Notes: generated by a model not told the origin, from the sequence alone. DNA of 18,161 nucleotides from RGIG7949 sp045628845 (GCA_045628845.1 JAZQQE010000023.1:1-18161), one strand, 5' to 3'. Shown: positions 6,517 to 14,948, counted from the first letter of the stretch. Numbers and translations: made by a program.

Positions 6517-7791
6517 TTGAGATTCCATTTCGTTACGCTTGGCTGCAAGGTCAACCAATGCGAGAGTGCTTCAATGACGGAGCTTCTGCGCCGCGCGGGG
6601 CATACGCCCTGCGATACGGACGCGGACGTCGTCATCATCAACTCCTGCGCCGTGACGGCCGAGAGCGTGCGCAAATCGAGGCAGGCGGTGCGCCGCGCCG
6701 CCAAGGACTTCCCCGGCGCGATGATAGCCGTCTGCGGCTGTGCCGCGCAGACGGACGCCGCGGAGATGGCGGAGCTCGGCGTGACGCTCGTCGGCGGGAG
6801 CGGCGACAGAGCCGCCTTCGTCGAAAAGCTCTGTGAGCTGTATGAGGACCGTCCGGCCTCCCCGGTGCTCGCCGAGGGCGATCCGAGGCAGAGGCATACC
6901 TTCGAGGTACTGCCCGCGAAGGCAGCCGAGGGGCGCACGCGCGCCCTTCTCAAGGTCGAGGACGGATGCCGCAACTACTGCGCCTACTGCATAATCCCCT
7001 ACGCGCGCGGTCCCGTGCGCTCCCTTCCCGCCGACGAGGCGGCGGAGCAGGCGCGCTCACTTGCCGCGGAGGGCTTCGGCGAGATAGTCCTGACCGGGAT
7101 AGAGCTCGCCTCGTGGGGCATCGACCTCCCCGGAAAGCCGGGGCTCGCCGAGCTTATATGCGCGGTCGCGGACGCGGTGCCCGGCCTGCGCATACGCCTC
7201 GGATCACTCGAGCCGCGCGTAGTGACCCCGGAATTCATCGAAAAGGTCTCCGCGCTGCCGGAGCTCGCTCCGCATTTCCATCTCTCGCTCCAATCCGGCT
7301 GCGACGCCACGCTCGCGCGCATGAAGCGGCGCTATCTGACGGACAGATTCTACGAATCCGTTACGCTGCTGCGCGGCGCGTTCCCCGGCTGCGGGCTCAC
7401 CGCCGACCTCATCTGCGGCTTCCCCGGAGAGACGGACGCGGACGCGGAGGAAACGCTCCGCTTCCTCCGCCGCTGCGCTTTTTCGGACATGCATATTTTC
7501 CCATTCTCCCCGAGACCCGGGACTCCCGCCGCGGTCATGGAGGGCCAGCTCACGAACGCCGTAAAAAAAGCGCGGTGTGATGCCGCCTCCGCGGTCGCCT
7601 CGGAAATGAAGGCGGGATTTCTCGCCTCTCTCACCGGCACCGTGCAGGACGTGATATTTGAAAGCGGCGGCGTGGGCCACACGGGAAACTACTGCGTCGT
7701 TTCCGTGCCCGGATCGCAGGCGGGGTGCAGATGCCCCGTTCTCATCACCGGAAACGACGGAGAGGTCCTTTTGGGGCAAATAATGATTTAA
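6517..7791 (+). CDS. mtaB: tRNA (t6A37) methylthiotransferase
   Basis: This radical-SAM enzyme adds a methylthio group to t6A at position 37 of certain ANN-decoding tRNAs, giving ms2t6A. The 424-aa product has the three-part methylthiotransferase layout. An N-terminal UPF0004 domain carries the cluster cysteines GCKVNQCES (Cys10), NSCAVT (Cys44) and VCGCAAQ (Cys75). A radical-SAM core carries CRNYCAYC (Cys151, 155, 158). A short C-terminal TRAM-like domain covers about the last 60 residues. The order and the CKVNQ motif favour MtaB (YqeV type) over MiaB or RimO. Translation probably starts at TTG 6517, six nt after GGGGTGA. The gene is monocistronic here, but it fits with tsaD in the same window, which helps make its t6A substrate. 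The neighbouring desulfurase may serve its sulfur and cluster supply; that is inference. Confidence 0.93.
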   Translation: MRFHFVTLGCKVNQCESASMTELLRRAGHTPCDTDADVVIINSCAVTAESVRKSRQAVRRAAKDFPGAMIAVCGCAAQTDAAEMAELGVTLVGGSGDRAAFVEKLCELYEDRPASPVLAEGDPRQRHTFEVLPAKAAEGRTRALLKVEDGCRNYCAYCIIPYARGPVRSLPADEAAEQARSLAAEGFGEIVLTGIELASWGIDLPGKPGLAELICAVADAVPGLRIRLGSLEPRVVTPEFIEKVSALPELAPHFHLSLQSGCDATLARMKRRYLTDRFYESVTLLRGAFPGCGLTADLICGFPGETDADAEETLRFLRRCAFSDMHIFPFSPRPGTPAAVMEGQLTNAVKKARCDAASAVASEMKAGFLASLTGTVQDVIFESGGVGHTGNYCVVSVPGSQAGCRCPVLITGNDGEVLLGQIMI

Positions 7792-7859
7792 TTCGTTAAA
7801 ACATCAAAAAATTGCCGTCATCATTCACGGTTTTTGTATAAAAAACAGCATAAAGATGT

Positions 7860-7888
7860 TTGACAAGCCCAAATAACGATACTATAAT
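7860..7888 (+). promoter_or_regulatory. Consensus sigma-A promoter of serC-serA-mntP
   Basis: A perfect TTGACA (7860-7865), 17-bp spacer and TATAAT (7883-7888) lie about 55 bp before the serC ATG. The surroundings are AT-rich. Strong constitutive transcription is expected. Only a weak CCGT/ACGG hairpin with T5 near 7815-7835 separates it from mtaB. Confidence 0.92.
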
Positions 7889-7942
7889 ACTCTATTATAA
7901 TATTCATTCGCGAAAAAATTTCTATTACGGAGGTCTTGTAAA

Positions 7943-9025
7943 ATGGAACGTGTATACAACTTTTCCGCCGGTCCGTCCATGCTGCCGCTCGAAGTGCTCG
8001 AGAAGGCAGGCTCTGAGATAACCAGTTTCGGTGGAAGCGGCCAGTCCGTCATGGAAATGAGTCATCGCAGTAAGATATACCTTGAAATATTCGAAGAGAC
8101 AAAGGCCAACTTCAAGAAACTTTTCAAGATCCCCGACAACTACGAGCTGCTCTTCCTTCAGGGCGGAGCGACCCTGCAGTTCGCCATGGCTGCGATGAAC
8201 CTCATGCCCCGTACCGGCAAAGCCGACTACGCCGTGACCGGTTCTTTCTCTGAGAAAGCTCTCAAAGAGGCCAAGAAGTACGGCACGATAAACATCGCCG
8301 CCGACACCTCTGACGCCAACCACACCTACATACCCCAGCAGAACGAGCTCAAGCTCGATCCCGAGGCGTCCTACTTCTATTACTGTGACAACAACACCAT
8401 CTACGGCACCGAGTGGAACTACGTCCCCGACGTCGGCGACGTGCCCATCGTCTGCGATATGTCCTCCAACATCATGTCCCGCCCCGTCGACGTTTCCAAA
8501 TACGGCATCATCATCGCGGGCGCGCAGAAGAACCTCGCCCCCGCCGGCGTGACCGTCGCCATAGTCCGCAACGACCTGCCCGGCAACGCCTTCCCCTACA
8601 CCCCTGTCATGATGGACTACGCCGCCATGATCAAGGGCGACTCCATGCACAACACTCCTCCCTGCTACTCCATCTACATGCTCGGTCTCGTCCTCAAGTG
8701 GGTCGAGCAGATGGGCGGCGTCGAGGCCATGCAGGCCCGCCGCATCGAGCGCAGCTCCATGCTCTATGATTATCTCGACAATTCCAAGCTCTTCAAGGGC
8801 TGTGCCCGCCCCGAAGCCCGCAGCTGCATGAACGTCACCTTCGTCACCGGCGATACCGCCCTCGACAAGGAGTTCGTCGCCGAGGCCGAGAAGAACGGCT
8901 TCGTCAACATCGCGGGTCACCGCAGCGTCGGCGGCATGCGCGCCTCCATCTACAACGCCATGCCCATGGAGGGCGTAAAGAAGCTCGTCGATTTCATGGC
9001 CGCCTTCGAAAAGGCGCACAAATAA
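7943..9025 (+). CDS. serC: Phosphoserine aminotransferase
   Basis: This PLP aminotransferase converts 3-phosphohydroxypyruvate and glutamate to O-phosphoserine and 2-oxoglutarate, step two of serine synthesis. The 360-aa length is typical. The family opening VYNFSAGPSMLP is present, followed by MEMSHRSK (38-44), FLQGGATLQF (71-80) and the PLP lysine in IIAGAQKNLAPAG (Lys196). The C-terminal part has the HRSVGGMRASIYNAMP segment that binds substrate phosphate in the family. ATG 7943 follows ACGGAGGT by 8 nt, a very strong site. It is first in the operon, and serA starts 13 bp after its stop. No phosphoserine phosphatase gene (serB) is in the window, so the last step must be encoded elsewhere. 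Confidence 0.97.
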   Translation: MERVYNFSAGPSMLPLEVLEKAGSEITSFGGSGQSVMEMSHRSKIYLEIFEETKANFKKLFKIPDNYELLFLQGGATLQFAMAAMNLMPRTGKADYAVTGSFSEKALKEAKKYGTINIAADTSDANHTYIPQQNELKLDPEASYFYYCDNNTIYGTEWNYVPDVGDVPIVCDMSSNIMSRPVDVSKYGIIIAGAQKNLAPAGVTVAIVRNDLPGNAFPYTPVMMDYAAMIKGDSMHNTPPCYSIYMLGLVLKWVEQMGGVEAMQARRIERSSMLYDYLDNSKLFKGCARPEARSCMNVTFVTGDTALDKEFVAEAEKNGFVNIAGHRSVGGMRASIYNAMPMEGVKKLVDFMAAFEKAHK

Positions 9026-9038
9026 AGAGGTGTATCGA

Positions 9039-10166
9039 ATGTTTACCGTAAAAACGCTCAATATGATCGCCGCTATCGGCACCGACAGACTCGACAGAAA
9101 ATACTTCACCATCGACGACGCCTCCGAGGCGCCAGAGGCTATAATAGTCCGTTCCGCCAAGATGGCCGACTACCCCTTCAACAAGGAGCTCAAGTGCATC
9201 GCCCGTGCCGGTGCCGGATACAACAACATCCCCGTCGACGTCTGCGCCGAAAAGGGCATCGTCGTCTTCAACACCCCCGGCGCCAACTCCAACGGCGTCA
9301 AGGAGCTCGTCATCTGCGCGCTGATGCTCGCCTCCCGCGACGTCATCGGCGGCATCGACTGGGTCCGCTCCGTTCCCGAAGGTGAGGACGTCGCCGCCCT
9401 TGTCGAGAAGGAGAAGAGCCGCTTCGTCGGTCCCGAGATCCTCGGCAAGACTCTCGGTGTCGTCGGCCTCGGCGCCGTCGGCGCGAAGGTCGCCATCGCC
9501 GCGCACGCGATGGGTATGGAGATAATCGGCTACGACCCGTTCCTTAATCCCGCCGTCGCCGATATGCTCAAGGGCATCGCCACCTTCGTCGATGATCTCG
9601 ACGAGCTGTACGCCGCCTCCGACTACGTCACCCTGCATCTCCCGATGAACGACGAGACCAAGGGCTGCATAAACGCCGCTGCGATCGGCAAGATGAAGAA
9701 GGGCGTCCGCATCATCAATATCGCCCGCGGTGAGCTCGTCAACGACGACGACATGGCCGCCGCCATCGCCGACGGGCAGGTCGCGAGATACGTCACCGAC
9801 TTCCCCAACGACAAGACTGCCCGCATGGCCGGTACCATCGCCATCCCGCACCTCGGAGCTTCCACTCCCGAGAGCGAGGACAACTGCGCCATCATGGCCG
9901 CCGACCAGATCAGCGAGTACCTGCTCCGCGGCAACATAGTCAACTCCGTCAACCTCCCGAACATCTCCCTGGAGCGCACCGGCGCCGTCCGTGCGACCGT
10001 CATCCGCCGCGCGGGTGACTCTGCCGCCCTGCTCGCCGCCGCCGGCAAGGTCCTTGCCAGCGCCGACCGCACCCGCGGAGCCTATGCCGCCACCATCATC
10101 GACATGGAGACCGCTCCTGCCGGACTCGAAAACGTCGAGGGCGTTCTCAGCGTTCACATCAGCTGA
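9039..10166 (+). CDS. serA: D-3-phosphoglycerate dehydrogenase
   Basis: It oxidises 3-phosphoglycerate to 3-phosphohydroxypyruvate with NAD+, the first step of serine synthesis. The 375-aa product has an N-terminal substrate-domain half (ARAGAGYNNIPVDVCAEKG at 55-73). The NAD fold follows with GLGAVG (143-148) and YDPF. Then come NIARGELVN with catalytic Arg230 and IPHLGAST with His271. The region that usually reads DVF.xEP, holding the catalytic Glu, reads TDFPNDKT here, so by my alignment Asp258 replaces Glu. The C-terminal 70 residues look like a short ACT-type domain. ATG 9039 follows AGAGGTG by 6 nt; a GTG three codons upstream overlaps that site and is less likely. The gene lies between serC and mntP. 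It belongs to the SerA family with high confidence, but the substitution is unusual against the textbook enzyme. Confidence 0.93.
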   Translation: MFTVKTLNMIAAIGTDRLDRKYFTIDDASEAPEAIIVRSAKMADYPFNKELKCIARAGAGYNNIPVDVCAEKGIVVFNTPGANSNGVKELVICALMLASRDVIGGIDWVRSVPEGEDVAALVEKEKSRFVGPEILGKTLGVVGLGAVGAKVAIAAHAMGMEIIGYDPFLNPAVADMLKGIATFVDDLDELYAASDYVTLHLPMNDETKGCINAAAIGKMKKGVRIINIARGELVNDDDMAAAIADGQVARYVTDFPNDKTARMAGTIAIPHLGASTPESEDNCAIMAADQISEYLLRGNIVNSVNLPNISLERTGAVRATVIRRAGDSAALLAAAGKVLASADRTRGAYAATIIDMETAPAGLENVEGVLSVHIS

Positions 10167-10738
10167 TGAGCTTCATCGAGCTGCTGCTGACGGGCATCGC
10201 GCTCGCCATGGATGCGTTCGCCGTGTCCATGTGCAAGGGTCTGGCGATGAAAAAGCTGGACATAAAGCGCGGAGTCATCATAGCGCTGTTCTTCGGCGTG
10301 GCACAGGGCGTCATGCCCGTGATAGGATGGCTGCTCGGCACACAGTTCGAGAAGTACATAACGAGCTTCGACCATTGGATCGCCTTCGGCCTGCTCACGA
10401 TACTCGGAGCGAAGATGCTCTGGGACGTGTTCAAGGGCGAGGAGGACGATCCGGAGAAGGACGCGCGGATGGATTTCCGCGAGCTCTTCATCCTCGCGAT
10501 AGCGACGAGCATCGACGCTCTCGCCGTCGGAGTCACGTTCGCGTTCCTCTCGACGAGCATAGCTCCCGCCGCGGCGCTGATAGCGGGCGTCACCTTCGTG
10601 ATATGCCTCGCGGGCGTCGTCATAGGAAATCACTTCGGCGTGCGCTACAAGACGCGCGCGCAGATAGCGGGCGGCATCGTGCTGATACTCGTCGGCGTGA
10701 AGATACTCCTGGAGCATCTCGGAGTCATCAATTTCTGA
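10166..10738 (+). CDS. mntP: Putative manganese efflux pump MntP
   Basis: MntP proteins are small six-helix membrane proteins that export Mn2+. The 190-aa length is standard. The family's two halves each carry an Asp-containing transmembrane motif: ALAMDAFAVSMCKG at about 12-25 and IATSIDALAVG at about 111-121. Between them is a charged cytoplasmic loop (KGEEDDPEKDARMD). The ATG overlaps the serA stop by one base (TGATG) and has no Shine-Dalgarno of its own, so it is probably translated by coupling to serA. No manganese riboswitch (yybP-ykoY) lies directly upstream, so regulation is presumably through the serC promoter. Metal specificity is inferred from the family. Confidence 0.92.
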   Translation: MSFIELLLTGIALAMDAFAVSMCKGLAMKKLDIKRGVIIALFFGVAQGVMPVIGWLLGTQFEKYITSFDHWIAFGLLTILGAKMLWDVFKGEEDDPEKDARMDFRELFILAIATSIDALAVGVTFAFLSTSIAPAAALIAGVTFVICLAGVVIGNHFGVRYKTRAQIAGGIVLILVGVKILLEHLGVINF

Positions 10739-10855
10739 TAAGGATCTTTTCTTGCCGGAACTGCAAAAAGCAAATGAAAAGGCCCGGGACAGAGGCGAAA
10801 GCTTCTATCCCGGGTTTACTTTATCTTGATAATAAGGACTTGCTTTTCAAGGCTT
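10739..10855 (-). repeat. Dispersed terminator-like repeat, copy B
   Basis: This copy fills the gap between mntP and the convergent desulfurase gene and even overlaps that gene's TAA stop. The hairpin is at 10783-10814 with a 14-bp stem and, on the plus strand, a GAAA loop. On the minus strand the single mismatch becomes a U.G pair and the stem is followed by CCTTTT, so it can serve as the terminator of the minus-strand desulfurase. The second small hairpin has one mismatch. Compared with copies A and C it lacks the outer GGGAC.GCCATC stretch. Confidence 0.8.
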
Positions 10856-11966
10856 ATATGTCTGCGACTGCATCGGCAAGCGCCTCCGCGTCGGACGGCG
10901 TGTTGAAGACGGAGAAGCTCGCGCGTACCGTGCCGTCCGAGCCTGCGCTCTCATGCGCGAGCGGCGCGCAGTGCAGGCCCGCGCGGACGGCTATCCCGCG
11001 CTCCGCGAGGCGCTCGGCCGCGGTGTGGCAGTCCATGCCCGTCACGGTGAAGGAGAGTACCCCACTCTGCGCTTCGGCGTCACGCGCGGCGTAGACGCGG
11101 GCGCGGCCCGTCTTTTCCAGAAGCTCCGCCGCCCTGCGGGCAAGGCCTCGCTCATGGGCGAGTATCTTATCCGTGCCGCGCCCTGAGACGAAGCGCAAGC
11201 CCTCGCAGAGGCCCGCTATGCCGGCGACGTTGTGCGTGCCGGCCTCGAGGGCGTCCGGCAGGAATTCCGGCATATCCAAAGAGCGTGAAATGCTCCCAGT
11301 ACCGCCGCGCAGAAGCGGGCGCACCGGCGCATTCTCTCCGCACAGCAGGATGCCCGTGCCCTGCGGGCCGTAAAGGCTCTTGTGGCCCGGCATGGCGATG
11401 AACGCCGCGCCGAGCTCCCGCAGGCTCACCGGGCACACTCCCGCAGACTGCGAGGCATCGACCACGAGCGGTATGCCGCGTGCGCGGCAGAGGTCCGCTA
11501 TCTCCCCGACGGGCAGTATGAAGCCGAAGACGTTGGAGACGTGACAGACTATGCAGAGCGCGGTGTCCCGCGTCAGCTCCCTTTCGAAGGCGCGCAGGTT
11601 CGCGGCACGATCGAAAAGCGCGCCGTACGCCGCCGCCGTGACGGCGCCCGACGCCGCGAGCGGGCGCATGACGCTGTTGTGCTCCCAGCCGGACGTCACG
11701 ACGCGCCGTCCGCGAAGATCGAACGAGGCTATGGCAATATTCAGGGCGTGCGTCGCGTTTGAGGTGAAGACGACACGCTCCGCGCCGCCCGCGTCGAAGA
11801 GCTCCGACGCCTGCTCACGCGCCTCGTATACGAGCGCGGAGGCGAGCGCCGCCGGTCTGTGCGCGCCGCGGCCGACCGACGCGGCGTTTTTCATCGCGCG
11901 CAGAGCCGCCGCACCGACGGCGTAGGGCTTTATGAGCGTCGTCGCCGCGTTGTCAAGGTATATCAC
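10854..11966 (-). CDS. Aminotransferase class V / cysteine desulfurase family protein
   Basis: This is a PLP enzyme of the SufS-like branch that is often called simply cysteine desulfurase family protein. It probably takes sulfur (or selenium) from cysteine or selenocysteine. The 370-aa product starts VIYLDNAATT (V read as Met at a GTG start). It carries the PLP lysine in MPGHKSLYGPQGTG (Lys196), EAGTHNVAGIAGL around 241-253, and the C-terminal cysteine in RAGLHCAPLAH (Cys333). I chose GTG 11966 because the family begins there, GAGGT lies 6 nt upstream, and it overlaps the stop of the DUF3343 gene as GTGA, a sign of translational coupling. A longer frame exists upstream but overlaps that gene out of frame. 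It is distinct from the IscS-like enzyme at 5084-6205, so the cell has at least two desulfurases with separate partners. Confidence 0.9.
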   Translation of the reverse strand: MIYLDNAATTLIKPYAVGAAALRAMKNAASVGRGAHRPAALASALVYEAREQASELFDAGGAERVVFTSNATHALNIAIASFDLRGRRVVTSGWEHNSVMRPLAASGAVTAAAYGALFDRAANLRAFERELTRDTALCIVCHVSNVFGFILPVGEIADLCRARGIPLVVDASQSAGVCPVSLRELGAAFIAMPGHKSLYGPQGTGILLCGENAPVRPLLRGGTGSISRSLDMPEFLPDALEAGTHNVAGIAGLCEGLRFVSGRGTDKILAHERGLARRAAELLEKTGRARVYAARDAEAQSGVLSFTVTGMDCHTAAERLAERGIAVRAGLHCAPLAHESAGSDGTVRASFSVFNTPSDAEALADAVADI

Positions 11967-12217
11967 CTCATGACCTCGGACGGATGGCCGTCCATGTCCA
12001 TCATATATATTTTGCCCGACGGCACGCCCGCGTTTTTGAGCACGACGAGGGCCGCCGGCAGACTTCGCTCGGATACTTTTACCGAGTACGTGCAGCCCTC
12101 TCCGCTCACTTCGGCGGGCGGACGCGACACCGTCGCGGTCATCCCCGCCCGTTCGAGCGCCTTTGCGGCCTTCTGAGCGTAAGTCAGAGACCTGCACATT
12201 ATCAAATAATTCAGCAT
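11963..12217 (-). CDS. DUF3343 protein, putative sulfur/selenium carrier
   Basis: This small 84-aa protein matches the DUF3343 pattern: a short ferredoxin-like fold starting YLIMCRSLTYAQKAAKAL, then a Pro-rich turn, then a conserved cysteine region (here GEGCTYSVKV, Cys42), and a final VLKNAGV helix. DUF3343 proteins are regarded as putative Se/S carriers because of their genomic company; their biochemistry is little established. The ATG at 12217 has AGGTG 5 nt upstream, while an in-frame ATG at 12235 has no site. Its stop overlaps the GTG of the desulfurase (GTGA), so the two are made together, and Cys42 may accept persulfide from that enzyme. Cys8 is a second candidate. No promoter could be assigned with confidence. 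Confidence 0.8.
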   Translation of the reverse strand: MLNYLIMCRSLTYAQKAAKALERAGMTATVSRPPAEVSGEGCTYSVKVSERSLPAALVVLKNAGVPSGKIYMMDMDGHPSEVMR

Positions 12218-12271
12218 ACTCACACCTCGTGTCATCTTATGCCGAAAGGGCGCGCAGCGTTACCGTATACA

Positions 12272-12300
12272 TTGAATTTTCCGGCGCGATTTGATATACT
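12272..12300 (+). promoter_or_regulatory. Sigma-A promoter of polA-rimI-tsaD
   Basis: TTGAAT (12272-12277), a 17-bp spacer and TATACT (12295-12300) lie about 30 bp before the polA ATG. They sit in the short divergent gap next to the DUF3343 gene. Confidence 0.8.
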
Positions 12301-12329
12301 GATTAAATCTGATACAGGGCGGTGTTTGC

Positions 12330-14948
12330 ATGAAGCTGATGCTCATCGACGGCAACAGTATTATAAACCGTGCGTTTTTCGGCATACGCGAGCTGACCAA
12401 TTCCGCCGGTCTGCACACGAACGGCGTATACGGATTCATGACGATACTCAAAAAGCTCCTCGACGAAGAGGAGCCGGACTCCGTGTGCGTCGCGTTCGAC
12501 CTCTCCGCGCCCACGTTCCGCCACAGGCGCTACGACGGCTACAAGGCCAACCGCAAGGGGATGCCCGACGAGCTCGCCGAGCAGATGGCCCCCCTGAAAG
12601 AGGCGCTCGACGCGATGGGGATACGCCGCGCGGAGCTCGAGGGCTACGAGGCCGACGATATCATCGGCACGCTGTCGGCACGCTGTGAGGCCGAGGGCGG
12701 CGAGTGCGTCATCGTCACGGGGGACCGCGACAGCTTCCAGCTCATCTCCGGCACTACGAGCGTACTGCACGTCAGGAGCCGCATGGGGCAGACCGAGAGC
12801 ATACGCTATGACAAGGAGACCTTCGCCGCCGAATACGGCTTCGAGGCTCCGCACATAATCGACCTCAAGGCGCTCATGGGCGACTCCTCCGACAACATAC
12901 CCGGCGTGCGCGGAGTCGGCGAAAAGACCGCCATGGACCTCATACAGCGCTATACCACGCTCGCCGGCGTGTATGAACATATCTCCGAGCTCAAGCCCGC
13001 CGTCGCAAACAAGCTCGGGGCGGGGCGCGAGAGCGCTGAGCTCTCCTACGAGCTCGCGACGATAGACCGCAGCGTGCCGCTCGCGCTCACGGCGTCTGAC
13101 TGCGCCTTCGGCGGCATCGCGAAGGCGCCGCTCTTCGAGGTCTTCAAAAAACTCGAATTCTTCAAGCTTATAGACAAATGGGAGCTCCGCTCGGAGCAGT
13201 CCGAGGCTCCCGCCGTGCGGAGCGAGGTGGCTTTCGAGGTCGCCTCCGGCGATACGGACGCGCTTGCCGCACGCTGGCGCGCGGCCGACTTCGTCTGCGT
13301 GACGGCGCTCGACGGGCTCGACGGCGTCGCCGCCGGGTGCGGCGGCACGGTGACTCTGCTGCTGCGTGACGGGCTCGGCGCAGAGTACGACGGCGCCCTG
13401 CGCGCGCTGTTTGCGCCCGACGTTAAAAAGATAACGCACGACCTGAAAAGGCTCGCTCATCTGCTGCTCGCGGAGGGCCTCCCCTGCGAGGGCTTCATAT
13501 TCGACACCATGCTCGCGGCGTATCTGCTGAGTCCGACGGACTCCGACTACGCCGTCGCCCAGCTCGCTCTGCGCGCGGGTATCGAGCTCCCGCCGGAGAG
13601 CGTATACGCCTCCGAGGGCGCGCTCTCGCCCCTCGGCGACAGGTCTGTCGCGCTCACGGCGTGGGCGGAGCACACGGCGGCTCTCGGCGAGCTGTATGCG
13701 CTCCTCGCGCCCCAGCTCCGCGATCATGGCATGACGGAGCTCCTTGAAAGGATAGAGCTTCCGCTCGCCCCCGTGCTCGCGGAGATGGAGGACTGCGGCT
13801 TCCTCGTCGACAGGAAGGCGCTCGGCGCCTTCGGCGAGATGCTCGCGGCGCGCATTTCGGAGCTTGAGGAGAGCATCTACTCCCACGCGGGCGAGCGCTT
13901 CAACATCAACTCCACCAAGCAGCTCGGCGAAGTCCTCTTCGGCAAGCTGATGCTCCCCTATTCGAAGAAGACGAAGACCGGCTACTCCACGAATATCGAC
14001 GTGCTCGAAAAGCTGCGCGGCAAGCACCCCATCATAGGCGATATCATCGAATACCGTGCCGTTTCTAAGCTGAAATCCACCTACGTAGACGGGCTTCTGA
14101 AGGTCATCGCGCCCGACGGACGCATACACACCAACTTCACCATGACCGTCACGGCGACGGGCCGCCTCTCCTCGACGGAGCCGAACCTGCAGAACATCCC
14201 CGTGCGCACGGAGCTCGGGCGCGAGATGCGCCGCGTCTTCGTCGCGCCCGCGGGGCACGTCCTCGTCGACGCGGACTATTCGCAGATAGAGCTCCGCCTC
14301 CTCGCGCACATCTCCGGCGACGAGCGCATGAAGCAGGCCTTCATCTCCGGAGGCGATATCCACCGCCAGACCGCCTCGCAGGTCTTCGGAATAGCGCCGG
14401 AGGAGGTCACCTCCGTCATGCGTAGCCGCGCGAAGGCCGTCAACTTCGGCATAGTCTACGGCATATCGGCGTTCTCGCTCTCGGAGGACATCGGAGTGCC
14501 CGTAAGCGAGGCGAAGGCGTACATGGACAGCTACCTCGAAAAGTACAGCGGGGTGCGCGAATACATGAAGGACATCGTCGAGCGCGCAAAGCGCGACGGC
14601 TTCGTCTCCACGATAATGGGCCGCCGCCGCGAGATACCCGACCTCGCCTCCTCGAACTTCAACCGCCGCGCCTTCGGCGAGCGCGTCGCGCTCAACACCC
14701 CTATCCAGGGCAGCGCCGCGGACATAATCAAGCTCGCAATGATAAACGTCGCCGCGCGCCTCAAAGCGGAGGGGCTCGCCGCGAAGCTCATAATGCAGGT
14801 GCACGACGAGCTCATCGTCGAGGCGCCCGAGGCCGAGGCAGAGCGCGTCAGCGCCCTGCTGACGGAGGAGATGGAGCGCGTCGTGTCACTCTCCGTCCCG
14901 CTGACGGCAGAGGCGAAATCCGCCGCGACGTGGTTTGACGCGAAATGA
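12330..14948 (+). CDS. polA: DNA polymerase I
   Basis: This is a repair and Okazaki-fragment polymerase. The 872-aa product has an N-terminal 5'-3' exonuclease (about 1-260: IDGNSIINRAFFG, AFDLSAPTFRH, EADDIIGTL, GDRDSFQL, GDSSDNIPGVRGVGEKTA). The middle domain (about 290-430) has the 3'-5' exonuclease fold but lacks the proofreading acidic residues: no DxE in motif I, and DLKRLAHLL where E. coli has NLKYDRGIL. The polymerase domain has motif A DYSQIELR (649-656), motif B RSRAKAVNFGIVYG and motif C VHDEL (824-828). It therefore probably lacks proofreading, as in Bacillus and Thermus Pol I. ATG 12330 follows GGGCGGTG by 5 nt. It heads an operon, with rimI overlapping its stop (ATGA). Confidence 0.98.
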   Translation: MKLMLIDGNSIINRAFFGIRELTNSAGLHTNGVYGFMTILKKLLDEEEPDSVCVAFDLSAPTFRHRRYDGYKANRKGMPDELAEQMAPLKEALDAMGIRRAELEGYEADDIIGTLSARCEAEGGECVIVTGDRDSFQLISGTTSVLHVRSRMGQTESIRYDKETFAAEYGFEAPHIIDLKALMGDSSDNIPGVRGVGEKTAMDLIQRYTTLAGVYEHISELKPAVANKLGAGRESAELSYELATIDRSVPLALTASDCAFGGIAKAPLFEVFKKLEFFKLIDKWELRSEQSEAPAVRSEVAFEVASGDTDALAARWRAADFVCVTALDGLDGVAAGCGGTVTLLLRDGLGAEYDGALRALFAPDVKKITHDLKRLAHLLLAEGLPCEGFIFDTMLAAYLLSPTDSDYAVAQLALRAGIELPPESVYASEGALSPLGDRSVALTAWAEHTAALGELYALLAPQLRDHGMTELLERIELPLAPVLAEMEDCGFLVDRKALGAFGEMLAARISELEESIYSHAGERFNINSTKQLGEVLFGKLMLPYSKKTKTGYSTNIDVLEKLRGKHPIIGDIIEYRAVSKLKSTYVDGLLKVIAPDGRIHTNFTMTVTATGRLSSTEPNLQNIPVRTELGREMRRVFVAPAGHVLVDADYSQIELRLLAHISGDERMKQAFISGGDIHRQTASQVFGIAPEEVTSVMRSRAKAVNFGIVYGISAFSLSEDIGVPVSEAKAYMDSYLEKYSGVREYMKDIVERAKRDGFVSTIMGRRREIPDLASSNFNRRAFGERVALNTPIQGSAADIIKLAMINVAARLKAEGLAAKLIMQVHDELIVEAPEAEAERVSALLTEEMERVVSLSVPLTAEAKSAATWFDAK

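Noticed and set aside
10739..10855. CRISPR array
   Set aside because: The related copies are thousands of bases apart and form hairpins with no regular spacers, and no cas gene is present.
12303..14804. An 833-codon open frame antisense to polA
   Set aside because: It is a complementary shadow of polA, with Arg/Glu/Val-rich sequence, no recognisable domain and no ribosome site. It also covers the polA promoter end.
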